In this document: positions 28,578 through 38,467 of the stretch, in pieces
Position numbering within the stretch: position 1 is the stretch's first letter
Layout: every line of letters begins with the position of its first letter
Assembly (NCBI GenBank): GCA_017940415.1
Contig: JAGAYR010000044.1
Location: 213,365 to 277,364, forward strand
Direction: 5' to 3'
Length of the DNA: 64,000 nt
Origin: Lachnospiraceae bacterium
Lineage (GTDB): Bacteria; Bacillota; Clostridia; Lachnospirales; Lachnospiraceae
The notes under the pieces: generated by a model
Seen by the model: the letters and a program-made list of their open reading frames with translations, nothing else
What the model was told of the DNA's origin: nothing
The model's database searches: none
Position numbers and translations under genes: made by a program

Positions 28578-29072
28578 TTAATTCTGTTCATTTTCGGAGC
28601 ACTTGGAAAGAGCAAGGGTTCCGGTGCGGGCCACCTCAACGATGGAAATCGAACGGAACATCTCCAGAAGGAGCTTAATACGCTCAGGTGAGGCACAGAT
28701 CTGGATCATCATATAGTGAAGGCTCATGTCTACTATTTCAGCCTTCATAACTTCACAGATTTCCATTATCTCCGCACGGTTATTCTTATTATACTTGATC
28801 TTCATCAGCATCAGCTCACGGGATACACACTGCATCTCAGTGAAGGTCTTGACCTTTATGACATCAAGCTTTTTATTCAGCTGTTTTTCAATCTGCTCAA
28901 GAGTTCTCTCATCACCGCTTGATACGATAGTCATGGAAGATACGGTAGGGTCATCCGTCTCTCCGACTGCCAGTGAATCGATGTTAAAATTTCTTCGTGA
29001 AAAGAGTCCGCTGACTTTGGAAAGAACGCCGGCTCTGTTTTCTACATTTACGGAATAGATTCTTTTATTCAT
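28578..29072 (-). CDS. ilvN: Acetolactate synthase small subunit, copy adjacent to ilvB
   Basis: 164 residues. The N-terminal ACT domain reads VENRAGVLSKVSGLFSRRNF and is followed by the ALS small-subunit C-terminal domain. It follows ilvB by 16 bp and is the natural subunit for it. The C-terminal half is clearly diverged from the other copy (for example IVDMSLHYMMIQICASPERI here). Two small subunits for one large subunit suggest different effector responses; this is inference. Confidence 0.9.
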   Translation of the reverse strand: MNKRIYSVNVENRAGVLSKVSGLFSRRNFNIDSLAVGETDDPTVSSMTIVSSGDERTLEQIEKQLNKKLDVIKVKTFTEMQCVSRELMLMKIKYNKNNRAEIMEICEVMKAEIVDMSLHYMMIQICASPERIKLLLEMFRSISIVEVARTGTLALSKCSENEQN

Positions 29073-29088
29073 ACTCCACCACCTAACT

Positions 29089-30714
29089 TTATTCAGGCTT
29101 AACTACATCTTTGGGATCGACAATGCACTCGAGGAGGACATTTTTCTTATCATTCAAAAACTTCTTAATGACTGACTTTGAATCCTTCATATTATCGAGT
29201 CTCAAGTAATCGAATCCGTAAGCTGCGGCGATATGTTCAAGATCCGGGTCTCCGTCAAGCTTAACCATGGAGTAATCATCATTGTAAGTATAATGCTGAT
29301 ACTCTCTTACCATTCCCAGGTATCCGTTTCTGAGAACAACGATCTTGGCCTGAACATTATGCTGTACGAAAGTTGCAAGTTCGCACATGGACATCTGGAA
29401 ACCACCGTCTCCGCATACTGCAACGGTCTGTCTCTTGGGAGCTGCTATTTTTGCACCGAGAGCTGCAGGGATAGCATATCCCATTGTTCCCATTCCGCCG
29501 CTTGTAAGCATTCTTCCTTTACCTATGACGATATTTGCACAGGACCAGATCTGGTTCTGTCCGACATCAGCAACATATATGCTTCCGTCGATCATATCGG
29601 TAGTGAGCTGTTTAACAAACTCTGCAGGATCCACATACTTGGAAGAAGGCTTTCTGTTAGGCTTGAATGCCTTTCTTGCTGCAGTAAGTTCCTTGACCCA
29701 TGCTGAGTAATCAGCACTTGTTTCCGAAGCGGTGAGTTCTTCGAGTATAGCCTCGGCATCACCTACAAGGGGAATTGTTGAATATGCATTCTTACCGATT
29801 TCCGCGGGATCAACATCCATATGGATAAGAGTCTTGTTACCGTTACTTATAAGCTCTGGTCTGTTGACAGCGCGATCTGCCACTCGGGCTCCGATCATAA
29901 TAATAACGTCGGCATCATTCATTGCCTTGTTAGCATAAGGCTTTCCGTTATTTCCCACCATTCCGAAATAAAGAGGATGAGCGATGGGAAGAACTCCGAT
30001 ACCCATCATAGTTGAAACAACGGGGATACCTTTCTTTTCCGCAAATCTCTGAAGCTCATCGTCTGCCTCTGCAAGGAATACACCGCCTCCCGCACAGATA
30101 ATAGGCTTCTTGGCATTCTCAAGTTCACGGATAACCTTCTTGATCTGCTGACCGTTGCCTTTGAATGTAGGCTTATAAGTTCTGAGATTAACCTCATCGG
30201 GATAACGGAAACTCTTAAGAGTCTGGTTCTGAATATCGATGGGAACATCGATAAGAACCGGTCCTTTTCTTCCGGTTGATGCTATATAGAATGCTTCCTT
30301 CAAGATACGAGGAAGATCGTTTGCATCCTTAACGAGGTATGAATATTTAACGAAAGATTCAACAGCTCCGGTAATATCAGCTTCCTGGAAAACATCGGAA
30401 CCGAGAAGTTCGGAATTAACCTGTCCTGTTATTATGACCATAGGGATTGAATCTGCAAATGCCGTAGCAATACCGGTGATCACATTTGTCGCACCCGGAC
30501 CGCTGGTTACGGCACATACTCCGGGTTTTCCTGATATTCTTGCTTCACCACTTGCCATATGAGCCGCATTCTGCTCGGTTCTTACAAGTATCGTTCTTAT
30601 ATCTGAATTAAGAATGCTGTTATAAAAAGGACAAATGGCAACGCCGGGATATCCGTAAACATTCTTAACGCCTTCTATTTCAAGACATTTAACAATCGCA
30701 TCAGCACCGATCAT
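29089..30714 (-). CDS. ilvB: Acetolactate synthase large subunit
   Basis: ThDP- and FAD-dependent enzyme condensing two pyruvates (or pyruvate and 2-oxobutyrate). 541 residues. The ThDP glutamate is in LVRTEQNAAHMASG (Glu47), and the GDGGFQMS...N diphosphate-binding motif lies in the C-terminal domain. AGGAGG precedes the ATG. The order on the minus strand is ilvB, ilvN, ilvN, ilvC. ilvD is not in the window. Its likely promoter is built into a hairpin repeat just upstream. Confidence 0.95.
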   Translation of the reverse strand: MIGADAIVKCLEIEGVKNVYGYPGVAICPFYNSILNSDIRTILVRTEQNAAHMASGEARISGKPGVCAVTSGPGATNVITGIATAFADSIPMVIITGQVNSELLGSDVFQEADITGAVESFVKYSYLVKDANDLPRILKEAFYIASTGRKGPVLIDVPIDIQNQTLKSFRYPDEVNLRTYKPTFKGNGQQIKKVIRELENAKKPIICAGGGVFLAEADDELQRFAEKKGIPVVSTMMGIGVLPIAHPLYFGMVGNNGKPYANKAMNDADVIIMIGARVADRAVNRPELISNGNKTLIHMDVDPAEIGKNAYSTIPLVGDAEAILEELTASETSADYSAWVKELTAARKAFKPNRKPSSKYVDPAEFVKQLTTDMIDGSIYVADVGQNQIWSCANIVIGKGRMLTSGGMGTMGYAIPAALGAKIAAPKRQTVAVCGDGGFQMSMCELATFVQHNVQAKIVVLRNGYLGMVREYQHYTYNDDYSMVKLDGDPDLEHIAAAYGFDYLRLDNMKDSKSVIKKFLNDKKNVLLECIVDPKDVVKPE

Positions 30715-30734
30715 AAGACAATCCTCCTAAAGCA

Positions 30735-30827
30735 GTGACAAAGGGGATGCATCTCTTTTGTCACCTGATTATTACATTTTACATCTTTATATATTCCGAT
30801 GACAAAAGGGAAGCGTCCCCGTGTCAC
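30735..30827. repeat. Dispersed hairpin element, copy 2, with long loop
   Basis: GTGACAAAGGGGATGC at the left pairs imperfectly with GCGTCCCCGTGTCAC at the right, and TCTTTTGTCA with TGACAAAAGG. The loop is about 40 bp and AT-rich. The right end overlaps the metH stop codon at 30824-30826. The element lies between metH and ilvB and supplies the putative ilvB -35. Confidence 0.8.
30776..30805 (-). promoter_or_regulatory. Putative ilvB promoter inside the hairpin element
   Basis: TTGTCA (30800-30805) from the repeat arm, an 18-bp spacer and TAAAAT (30776-30781) in the loop, on the minus strand about 60 bp upstream of ilvB. Confidence 0.5.
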
Positions 30828-33331
30828 TCGCTCATTCCCAAAAGCTGCTTAGCCACTTGCACGGCCTCGGCTGCATCTTTTGAATATCCGTCCGCACCAA
30901 TCTCCTGCGCATACTCTTCGGTAACGCAGGCACCACCAACCATGACTTTAATATCAAGACCTTTTTCTTTGACCAGTTCGATGGTTTCTTTCATATGAAC
31001 CATGGTAGTAGTCATAAGTGCCGAAAGGCATATGATCTTAGAGCCTGTCTCCTGAGCTTTGGCCACGATATCCTCAGCCTTTATATCTTTGCCAAGGTCT
31101 ATGACATTAAAACCGTAATTACCGAGCATCATGGCTACCAGGTTCTTTCCTATGTCATGAATATCACCTTCCACAGTAGCAATCACAACAGAAGGCGCAT
31201 CATCGGAAGCGCCGCTCCCCTTGAGCTCAGGTTCAATCACCGTTATTGCACTCTTCATGCTTTCTGCGGATGAAATAAGCTGAGGCAGGAAATATTTTCC
31301 GGAGTTAAAAAACGCACCAACCTGATTTATAGCCGGAATAAGGCATTCATTAAGAATATCAGAAGCACTCTGTCCGCTTTCAAGAGCAGCCTTTGCGGCT
31401 GCGGGAGCGGCATTTTTATTTCCGCCGACAACAGCCTTATATATATCCCTTAGGCTTTCAGGAACATTATCAAGATTTTCATCACCTGATTTTTTAACCG
31501 GGGTTGCATTTCCGGAAGATCCTGCAGAAGCAGCCGCACTCTTAAGAAGTTCTTCCTTTGCTTCTTTCTCAGCCTTAAGCCTTGCTGCAGTATTAATATA
31601 CTCCAGATCACTTCCCTCTTTGTTCAAAAGAAGGTCCGTTGCCCTGGCAGCTGCAACAAGCAGCTCCTGACCGGGATTGGAAATAGCCATTGTAAGACCG
31701 TTTGCAATCGCAAGTGTAAGGAATGCGGCATTCACATAGCTTCTTTCGGGCAAACCAAATGAAATGTTTGACAAACCGGTAATGGTAGCAAAGCCGTTAT
31801 CATGGGCGTACTTGATGGTCTCAAGTGTCTTAACACCCTGGCTTTGATCCGCACCTACAGTCTGCACAAGGCCGTCCACAACTATATTATCCTTGGAAAG
31901 TCCAAGCTCAACAGCACGTTTATAAATAATATCTATTATCTCTTTCTTTTCATCCAGATCCTTGGGAAGACCTTTTTCGGAAAGAGGTAAAAGAATGAAC
32001 ACGGCACCGTACTTGGCAACCGTAGGTAAAAGCTTTTCAAACTTGGCAGGCTCTAAGGATACAGAATTGACAAGTGCTCTTCCGGGATAATGCCTGAGAG
32101 CTGCTTCAAGTATCTCCGGAGAACTGGAATCAAGGCAAAGAGGAAGGCTTGTAGTCTGGGTCACTTCATCGATAACCCTGAGCATCATAGTCATCTCATC
32201 GATGCCGCCCATGCCCACATTAATATCGAGGACACCGGCTCCGTTCTCTTCCTGTTCTGTTGCAAACTGTAGAACTCTGTCTGTATTGCCTTCTCTAAGT
32301 TCGGCCTGAAGAGCTTTCTTACCGGTAGGATTGATTCTTTCTCCCACGATAATGAATTTTCCGTCAAGCCCGAAAGATAAAGTCTGTCTTTCACCGGACA
32401 GGTATCTTATGCCATCTTTACGGCTTTCACTTCTTTTAACAGGACCTCTTCCGAAAGCTTTAACGATAGCATCAATATATCTGCTGTCGGTTCCGCAACA
32501 TCCGCCAAGTATCTGTGCACCTGCGTCAACAAGTGCCGCCATCTCTTCGGCAAAAAGATCGGGGCCCATCTTATATACGGTTTTATTGTTTTCATCAAGT
32601 TCGGGTAGGCCCGCATTGGGTTTAGCGATAATGGGGATACGGGTATTAGCTGCCATATCCGCAACAATCTGCACCATATCCTTAGGACCTGTTGAACAGT
32701 TAACGCCTATTGCATCGGCACCCAGACTCTCACATACCACGGCACCTGTCACGGCATCGGTTCCGAAAAGAGTTCTTCCTGACGCTTCAAAAGTAAGCGT
32801 GACCATTACGGGAAGTTCAGATACTTCCTTAGCTGCAATGAGAGCCGCTCTGGTCTCGGCAAGACTCATCATGGTTTCAACTACGAGAAGATCACATCCG
32901 TGCTTTTCAAGAAGAGTTATCTGCCCTTTATAGACATCAATCAGTTCTTCAAGCTCCATGTTACCCATGGGCTTAAGCTGACGGCCGGTCATTGTGATAT
33001 CACCTGCTACAAGAACTTTTCTGTCATTACACTCATCTGCAGCCTGTCTTGAAATACCGCAAAGAGTCTTTATAAGTTCATCAGCCTGATCTTTTAATCC
33101 GTACTCATCGAGCTTAATGGAATTGGCAGTAAAAGTAGGCGCATATAAAATATCGGTACCTGCCTGAACATAGCTCCTCTGAAGATCAAGCATCACATCC
33201 GAATGCTCACATATCCATTTCTCGGGGCACACGCCTGAAGGCATCCCTGCCTTGGCGAGATTTGTTCCGCACGCACCGTCCAAATATATGATTCTGTCTT
33301 TTGAATACTCTCTGAATTCCGCTTTATTCAT
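30824..33331 (-). CDS. metH: Cobalamin-dependent methionine synthase, short form
   Basis: Transfers methyl from methyl-tetrahydrofolate via cobalamin to homocysteine. Domains in order: homocysteine methyltransferase (1-300; zinc ligands Cys212, Cys278, Cys279 in GGCCGT), pterin-binding (about 326-600; FIIVGERINPTGKKA), cobalamin cap and B12 domain (about 640-835; DIHDIG at 723-728). At 835 residues it lacks the C-terminal AdoMet reactivation domain of E. coli MetH (about 1227), as in many Clostridia, so reactivation needs a separate protein. An Ala/Ser/Gly-rich linker joins the pterin and B12 parts. Confidence 0.92.
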   Translation of the reverse strand: MNKAEFREYSKDRIIYLDGACGTNLAKAGMPSGVCPEKWICEHSDVMLDLQRSYVQAGTDILYAPTFTANSIKLDEYGLKDQADELIKTLCGISRQAADECNDRKVLVAGDITMTGRQLKPMGNMELEELIDVYKGQITLLEKHGCDLLVVETMMSLAETRAALIAAKEVSELPVMVTLTFEASGRTLFGTDAVTGAVVCESLGADAIGVNCSTGPKDMVQIVADMAANTRIPIIAKPNAGLPELDENNKTVYKMGPDLFAEEMAALVDAGAQILGGCCGTDSRYIDAIVKAFGRGPVKRSESRKDGIRYLSGERQTLSFGLDGKFIIVGERINPTGKKALQAELREGNTDRVLQFATEQEENGAGVLDINVGMGGIDEMTMMLRVIDEVTQTTSLPLCLDSSSPEILEAALRHYPGRALVNSVSLEPAKFEKLLPTVAKYGAVFILLPLSEKGLPKDLDEKKEIIDIIYKRAVELGLSKDNIVVDGLVQTVGADQSQGVKTLETIKYAHDNGFATITGLSNISFGLPERSYVNAAFLTLAIANGLTMAISNPGQELLVAAARATDLLLNKEGSDLEYINTAARLKAEKEAKEELLKSAAASAGSSGNATPVKKSGDENLDNVPESLRDIYKAVVGGNKNAAPAAAKAALESGQSASDILNECLIPAINQVGAFFNSGKYFLPQLISSAESMKSAITVIEPELKGSGASDDAPSVVIATVEGDIHDIGKNLVAMMLGNYGFNVIDLGKDIKAEDIVAKAQETGSKIICLSALMTTTMVHMKETIELVKEKGLDIKVMVGGACVTEEYAQEIGADGYSKDAAEAVQVAKQLLGMSE

Positions 33332-33404
33332 GAATAAATACTCATTTATTTATCTTTTTTAGAAATACTACAATATCTTATAACAATTTAGAGAAAAAAG
33401 GAAT

Positions 33405-33440
33405 ATAAAAGCCTGAGAGCAAAGGCTTTCAGGCTTTTGT
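33405..33440 (-). terminator. Intrinsic terminator after citrate synthase
   Basis: AAAGCCTGA and TCAGGCTTT pair, with additional pairing near the loop, followed on the minus strand by TTATATT. Confidence 0.7.
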
Positions 33441-33452
33441 TTTTAGATATTA

Positions 33453-34847
33453 TCAATGTCTGTCATCCATCTTGCGATACTCTACATGCTCTCCTACGTA
33501 CTTGAAAGCAGGTCTTACGATCTTACCGCCGTTAACAAGCTCTTCGAGACGGTGTGCACTCCATCCTGACATTCTTGCGATTGCAAAAAGAGGAGTAAAG
33601 AGCTCTTCGGGAATACCAAGCATTGAATATACAAATCCGCTGTAGAAGTCAACGTTGGCGCATACAGGTTTATGAATGCCCTTATTCTCAGCGATCAGCT
33701 TCTTGGCAATACGCTCTACTCTGTCATAGAACTCGAATTCTTTTACCAGATTCTTCTCAACAGCGAGGTTACGTGCATACTCTTTAAGAAGTACTTCTCT
33801 GGGATCGGACAAAGTATAAACCGCATGTCCCATACCATAGATAAGTCCGGCACCGTCAAACGCTTTCTTATCAAGGATCATCTTAAGGTAAGCTTCTATC
33901 TCGGCATCATCTTCCAAGTTTACGATGTTTTCTCTGAGGTTTCTGAACATCTCCTGAACCTTAAGGTTAGCACCACCGTGCTTAGGTCCCTTAAGAGATC
34001 CTATGGAAGCTGCAGTTGAAGAATAGGTATCGGTTCCGGAAGAAGTAACAACGTGAGTTGTGAATGTGGAGTTGTTTCCTCCGCCGTGATCCGCATGAAC
34101 GATAAGTGCTATATCAAGAACCTTCGCTTCAAGCTGTGTATAGTGACCGTCGGGTCTGAGCATCTGAAGGATATTCTCGGAAAGAGACAGATTCTTCTTA
34201 GGGTTTCTGATGATAAGTGCATCATCCTTCCTGAAGTGCATGTAGGAATGATATGAATAAACCGCAATAAGAGGAAGCTTATTGATAAGCTCAAGACTCT
34301 GTCTTAATACATTCTCGGGAGTAATGTCATCAGGGCTCTTATCATAAGTATAAAGAGTAAGGACGCATCTCTGAAGAGCATTCATGATGTTTCCGTTTGA
34401 AGCCTTCATGACAACATCACGTACAAATCTTGCACCAAGCTCCTGAAGGTTACTGGAAACATGGAGATATGCATCCAGCTCATCTCTGTTGGGAAGGTGT
34501 CCGAACAAAAGAAGGAATGAAACCTCCTCAAATCCGTGAATCCTGTCTCCAAGGTTGTTTACTATATCCATGACGTTGATGCCCTGATAATAGAGTCTTC
34601 CGTCGCAGGGAACCTTATCTCCGTCAACAAGATCGAAAGCAACTACATCGGATACTTCGGTAAGTCCGGTAAGAACACCTTTTCCGTTAGCATCACGAAG
34701 ACCTCTTTTAACGTCATATTCGACATAAAGGTTATTGTCTATTTTACGGACATCGTGAAGTTCATTGATAAGAAGCTCTGCATCAGACTTGATCTCATCA
34801 ATCTCCAGCAGGTCCGGCATCTCAATTTTTTCTTTATCTTCGTACAT
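33453..34847 (-). CDS. Citrate synthase family enzyme
   Basis: Condenses acetyl-CoA and oxaloacetate. 464 residues from the ATG at 34847, which has a GGAGGG Shine-Dalgarno; an in-frame TTG seven codons upstream overlaps that site and is rejected. Conserved motifs include HADHGGGNNSTF, GPKHGGAN, GMGHAVYTLSDPR (catalytic-His region) and VDFYSG (catalytic Asp). It is longer at the N-terminus than CitZ, a form common in Lachnospiraceae. It is monocistronic, with promoter and terminator. Methylcitrate synthase activity cannot be excluded. Confidence 0.9.
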   Translation of the reverse strand: MYEDKEKIEMPDLLEIDEIKSDAELLINELHDVRKIDNNLYVEYDVKRGLRDANGKGVLTGLTEVSDVVAFDLVDGDKVPCDGRLYYQGINVMDIVNNLGDRIHGFEEVSFLLLFGHLPNRDELDAYLHVSSNLQELGARFVRDVVMKASNGNIMNALQRCVLTLYTYDKSPDDITPENVLRQSLELINKLPLIAVYSYHSYMHFRKDDALIIRNPKKNLSLSENILQMLRPDGHYTQLEAKVLDIALIVHADHGGGNNSTFTTHVVTSSGTDTYSSTAASIGSLKGPKHGGANLKVQEMFRNLRENIVNLEDDAEIEAYLKMILDKKAFDGAGLIYGMGHAVYTLSDPREVLLKEYARNLAVEKNLVKEFEFYDRVERIAKKLIAENKGIHKPVCANVDFYSGFVYSMLGIPEELFTPLFAIARMSGWSAHRLEELVNGGKIVRPAFKYVGEHVEYRKMDDRH

Positions 34848-34900
34848 ACTAACCCTCCGGATATACAAAAAAAGTACAGCACCGTGTACCCATGTATTAA

Positions 34901-34929
34901 TGTATACAACATATGGATTTTAAAATCAA
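34901..34929 (-). promoter_or_regulatory. Candidate promoter for citrate synthase
   Basis: TTGATT (34924-34929), 17 bp, TATACA (34901-34906) on the minus strand, about 55 bp upstream of the ATG. Confidence 0.5.
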
Positions 34930-34990
34930 GTTAAAAAACAGGAAATAAGTAAAAATATCTGATAATTATATTAGCAGTATAAACAATAAA

Positions 34991-35058
34991 ATGACAGAGG
35001 GGACGCTACTGTTTTGTCATCGAATTCAATGACAAAACTGTAGCGTCCCCTCTGTCAT
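34991..35058. repeat. Dispersed hairpin element, copy 3 (nearly perfect)
   Basis: Two 30-base arms with a single mismatch around an 8-base loop. The left arm contains ATGACAGAGGGGACGCTACT and ends TTTTGTCAT. It starts 5 bp beyond the trpA stop and is the best-preserved copy. Confidence 0.95.
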
Positions 35059-35063
35059 AAAAC

Positions 35064-35852
35064 TTAAGCCTGAAGAACAGCTTCCTTCATAGACTTAACA
35101 TAATCATAGATATACTGTCCCGCATCCTTACCGTACTTCTCTACTATACGTACGATAGCGGAACCAACAATTGCACCGTCGGAAACCCCGGCCATGGTCT
35201 TAGCCTGTTCGGGTTCTTTAATACCGAATCCGATTGCACAGGGAACATCGGTAACTTCTCTGATATGGCTGATAATGGGAGAAAGATCGGTGCTTATATT
35301 GTCTCTAACACCGGTAACGCCCATTGAACTTACAACATAGATAAATCCCTTTGCTTCCTTAGCAATCATCTTGACTCTGTCTTCGGAAGTGGGAGCAACC
35401 ATGGAGATATACTTTACTCCGTACTTAAGAGAGATGCTTTCCATCTCTTCTTTTTCCTCATAAGGCATATCGGGGATGATCACACCACTTATGCCAAGCT
35501 CCTCACAATAAGCAAAGAACCTGTCATATCCATAGTGATAAACCAGATTTGCATAGGTCATAAAGCAAAGAGTTACATCACTCTTTTCCCTGACCCTTTT
35601 GACCATCTCGAAAACCTTATCGGTAGTGGTTCCTGCTTTCAGAGCCCTGACATTTGCATTCTGAATGACAGCGCCTTCCGCAACCGGATCCGAAAAAGGA
35701 ATACCGACTTCAATGATATCAGCGCCCGCATCAGCCATCTTAAGGATGAATTCCTCGGTGGATTCGATGTCGGGGTCTCCCGCAGTAATGAAAGCAATAA
35801 ACGCCTTCTTATTGGGATTTTTATCAAATGATTCTCTTATCTTATCACTCAT
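35064..35852 (-). CDS. trpA: Tryptophan synthase alpha subunit
   Basis: Cleaves indole-3-glycerol phosphate to indole, channelled to TrpB. TIM barrel with catalytic Glu in [16 protein letters not shown] and Asp in [13 protein letters not shown]. The ATG at 35852 is chosen over the TTG at 35861 because of an AGGGGGG Shine-Dalgarno. It overlaps the end of trpB, indicating coupling, and is the last gene of the trp operon. Confidence 0.96.
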   Translation of the reverse strand: MSDKIRESFDKNPNKKAFIAFITAGDPDIESTEEFILKMADAGADIIEVGIPFSDPVAEGAVIQNANVRALKAGTTTDKVFEMVKRVREKSDVTLCFMTYANLVYHYGYDRFFAYCEELGISGVIIPDMPYEEKEEMESISLKYGVKYISMVAPTSEDRVKMIAKEAKGFIYVVSSMGVTGVRDNISTDLSPIISHIREVTDVPCAIGFGIKEPEQAKTMAGVSDGAIVGSAIVRIVEKYGKDAGQYIYDYVKSMKEAVLQA

Positions 35853-37032
35853 GAAGATCAACCCCCCTGTATCTTGCTATAGCCGCAACATCCTTGTCGC
35901 CTCTTCCGGAGACATTGATAATGATGGACTGATCTTTGGAATACTTCTTTGCAATCTTCATGGCATATGCGATCGCATGCGAACTTTCGATTGCGGGGAT
36001 GATACCTTCGGTACGTGACATATATTCAAATGCTTCAACAGCCTCATCATCGGTAATGGGTACATACTGAGCTCTTCCGATGGAATTCAGGTAAGCGTGC
36101 TCAGGTCCTATGCCGGGATAATCAAGTCCTGCGGAGATTGAGTATACCGGTGCAATCTGACCGTACTCATTCTGACAAAAGAGAGATTTCATACCATGGA
36201 ATATACCCATGGTACCTGTTGCTATAGTAGCCGCTGTCTCGGGAGTATCAACTCCTCTTCCGCCGGCTTCGCATCCGATAAGCTCTACGCCTTTATCATT
36301 TATGAAATTATAGAAAGCACCGATTGCATTTGATCCGCCTCCTACACATGCGATAACTGCTGCAGGAAGCTTTCCTTCTTTTTCAAGAATCTGTACGCGA
36401 GCTTCTTTGGAAATAACAGACTGGAAATCACGAACTATAGTGGGGAAAGGGTGAGGTCCCATAACGGAACCGAGACAATAATGAGTATCGTCAACTCTTC
36501 CTGCCCACTCCTTCATGGCATCGTTGACCGCATCCTTGAGGGTCATGGTACCGGTGGTTACTGCATTGACCTTGGCTCCGAGAAGTTCCATTCGATAGAC
36601 ATTAAGCGCCTGACGGATGGTGTCTTCTTTTCCCATGAAGATCTCACACTCCATGCCAAGAAGCGCGGCAACAGTGGCAGTCGCAACGCCGTGCTGACCT
36701 GCGCCTGTCTCCGCTATAAGTCTGGTCTTACCCATTCTTTTGGCAAGAAGGGCCTGACCTATGCAGTTATTAAGCTTATGGGAACCTGTGTGATTGAGAT
36801 CTTCTCTCTTAAGATAAATCTTTGCACCGCCCAAGTCTTCAGTCATCTTGGCGGCATAATACAGGCGGGAAGGACGGCCTGCATATTCATTTAATAAGAA
36901 ATTAAGCTCCTCCTGAAAAGAAGGATCGTTTTTTGCTTCATTGTAGCACTCTTCGAGCTTTATCAGCTCATTCATGAGAGTTTCGGAAATATACTGACCT
37001 CCGAACTCTCCGAATCTGCCTTTACTGTTCAT
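35845..37032 (-). CDS. trpB: Tryptophan synthase beta subunit
   Basis: PLP enzyme joining indole and serine. 395 residues, the TrpB1 type. The PLP lysine is in [11 protein letters not shown] (Lys86), followed by ETGAGQHG; the phosphate-binding [10 protein letters not shown] loop is intact. It follows trpF by 29 bp. Confidence 0.98.
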   Translation of the reverse strand: MNSKGRFGEFGGQYISETLMNELIKLEECYNEAKNDPSFQEELNFLLNEYAGRPSRLYYAAKMTEDLGGAKIYLKREDLNHTGSHKLNNCIGQALLAKRMGKTRLIAETGAGQHGVATATVAALLGMECEIFMGKEDTIRQALNVYRMELLGAKVNAVTTGTMTLKDAVNDAMKEWAGRVDDTHYCLGSVMGPHPFPTIVRDFQSVISKEARVQILEKEGKLPAAVIACVGGGSNAIGAFYNFINDKGVELIGCEAGGRGVDTPETAATIATGTMGIFHGMKSLFCQNEYGQIAPVYSISAGLDYPGIGPEHAYLNSIGRAQYVPITDDEAVEAFEYMSRTEGIIPAIESSHAIAYAMKIAKKYSKDQSIIINVSGRGDKDVAAIARYRGVDLHE

Positions 37033-37061
37033 TTATATTCCTTTCTCATACGGGAAAAGAC

Positions 37062-37664
37062 CTAGGCGGAGTGTGCCTCCTGAACCGCTGCCATAACAAG
37101 GTCAGGATCTTTGTGACCACCCTTGTCTACGGATGAGCTCATATCAACGGCATAAAGCTGACTGCCTTTAAGTGCATCAACCGCTTCCTTGATATTGCCG
37201 GGTCCGAGGCCGCCTGCAAGAATGAAGGGACGCTTACAATCCTTAATCTTGCTCCAGTCAAATTTCTCACCGCTGCCCTCGCCCGCATCAAACATTATCA
37301 TATCGGCAGGAGACTTTTCAGCCTTAGCAAGGTCGAATTTATCGTCTACCTTAAATACTTTGATGACACTGCCTTTACCGGACTTAAGTTCATTAATATA
37401 TTCATCGTCTTCATCACCATGAAGCTGAATGATATCAATAAGTCCGTTATATACGAGTCTCTTGATTCTGGATGCGTCGTCATTAACGAAAACACCCACA
37501 CGTCTGATCATGGGATCGATGAATTTATTAAGGAGCTGAACCGTCTCTTCATCAACGGTTCTCTTAAACCCGTCGGTCAAAATAAAACCGACAAAGTCAG
37601 GCATTGCTTCATTTACCGCATTTGCGTCGCCGGGAGTCCTAAGCCCGCAGATCTTAATCTTCAT
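37062..37664 (-). CDS. trpF: Phosphoribosylanthranilate isomerase
   Basis: TIM-barrel isomerase. The sequence begins [19 protein letters not shown], with the catalytic Cys in KICGL; the catalytic Asp is in MFDAGEGSG. The ATG shares a base with the trpC stop (TAATG), which fixes the start at 37664 rather than the longer open frame. 200 residues. Confidence 0.96.
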   Translation of the reverse strand: MKIKICGLRTPGDANAVNEAMPDFVGFILTDGFKRTVDEETVQLLNKFIDPMIRRVGVFVNDDASRIKRLVYNGLIDIIQLHGDEDDEYINELKSGKGSVIKVFKVDDKFDLAKAEKSPADMIMFDAGEGSGEKFDWSKIKDCKRPFILAGGLGPGNIKEAVDALKGSQLYAVDMSSSVDKGGHKDPDLVMAAVQEAHSA

Positions 37665-38467
37665 TAGTCTAAGCCTCTTAACTGTCTCAAACACAACTTT
37701 TTATTGTCGCTTCGCATCAGAGTCTCACCAACTAATACTGCATTAACCCCTGCATCCTCGAGAGCTTTTACCTGACTTCTCTCCGAGATGCCGCTCTCCG
37801 ATACGAAAAGTAGTCCGAGGGGCACTTTATCACGGAGTGACAAAGCATTCAAGGGGTCTACGGAAAAATTTTTTAAATTTCTGTTATTTACGCCGATAAG
37901 CCTCGCACCCAAACCGATGGCTTTTTCTATCTCAGTTTCCTCATGGCACTCCGTGAGGGTCGATAATCCGAGCTCATCCGCTATGTCGAGATACTCGGCA
38001 AGCTGGTCGTCGGAAAGAAGCGAAACTATCAGCAAAATCGCGTCTGCACCAAGCACTTTGGCCTGGTAGATCATGTACTCATCTACGGTAAAATCTTTCC
38101 TCAAAACAGGAATCGTGACGTTTTGTTTTACCTGAGTCAAATACGAATCGTTTCCTAAAAACCAATGAGGTTCGGTCAAAACCGAAATCGCATCAGCTCC
38201 GGCACTTTCGTACTGTTTTGCGATGGACAGGAAGGGAAAATCCGCTGCGATGATACCTTTTGAAGGTGAAGCCTTCTTGATCTCGCAGATAAAGGACATT
38301 TGCTCCTTCCTGAGGGCATTTTCAAAAGGAAATCCGGTGTCCGGGTTAAGAGCCCTGGCTCTGGCCATCATTTCCGAGGCGCTTATCTGTTCCTTATATG
38401 AAGCTACCCGCTCTATTGTCTTATCCGCTATTTGATTTAATATGTTTGCTTCTGCTTTAGGCTGCAT
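37664..38467 (-). CDS. trpC: Indole-3-glycerol-phosphate synthase
   Basis: Decarboxylates and closes CdRP to indole-3-glycerol phosphate. 267 residues; [13 protein letters not shown] carries the catalytic Lys segment, [15 protein letters not shown] and [13 protein letters not shown] are conserved, and phosphate binding ends in VGETLMRS. It overlaps trpD by 11 bp and trpF by 1 bp. Confidence 0.97.
   Translation of the reverse strand: MQPKAEANILNQIADKTIERVASYKEQISASEMMARARALNPDTGFPFENALRKEQMSFICEIKKASPSKGIIAADFPFLSIAKQYESAGADAISVLTEPHWFLGNDSYLTQVKQNVTIPVLRKDFTVDEYMIYQAKVLGADAILLIVSLLSDDQLAEYLDIADELGLSTLTECHEETEIEKAIGLGARLIGVNNRNLKNFSVDPLNALSLRDKVPLGLLFVSESGISERSQVKALEDAGVNAVLVGETLMRSDNKKLCLRQLRGLD

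Noticed and set aside
30715-30830. A T-box or branched-chain leader peptide before ilvB
   Set aside because: No T-box consensus or run of Leu/Ile/Val codons is present; the region is a dispersed hairpin element with a possible promoter.
33332-33404. SAM or cobalamin riboswitch upstream of metH
   Set aside because: The space between the citrate synthase terminator and metH is too short and AT-rich, with no conserved core of either class.
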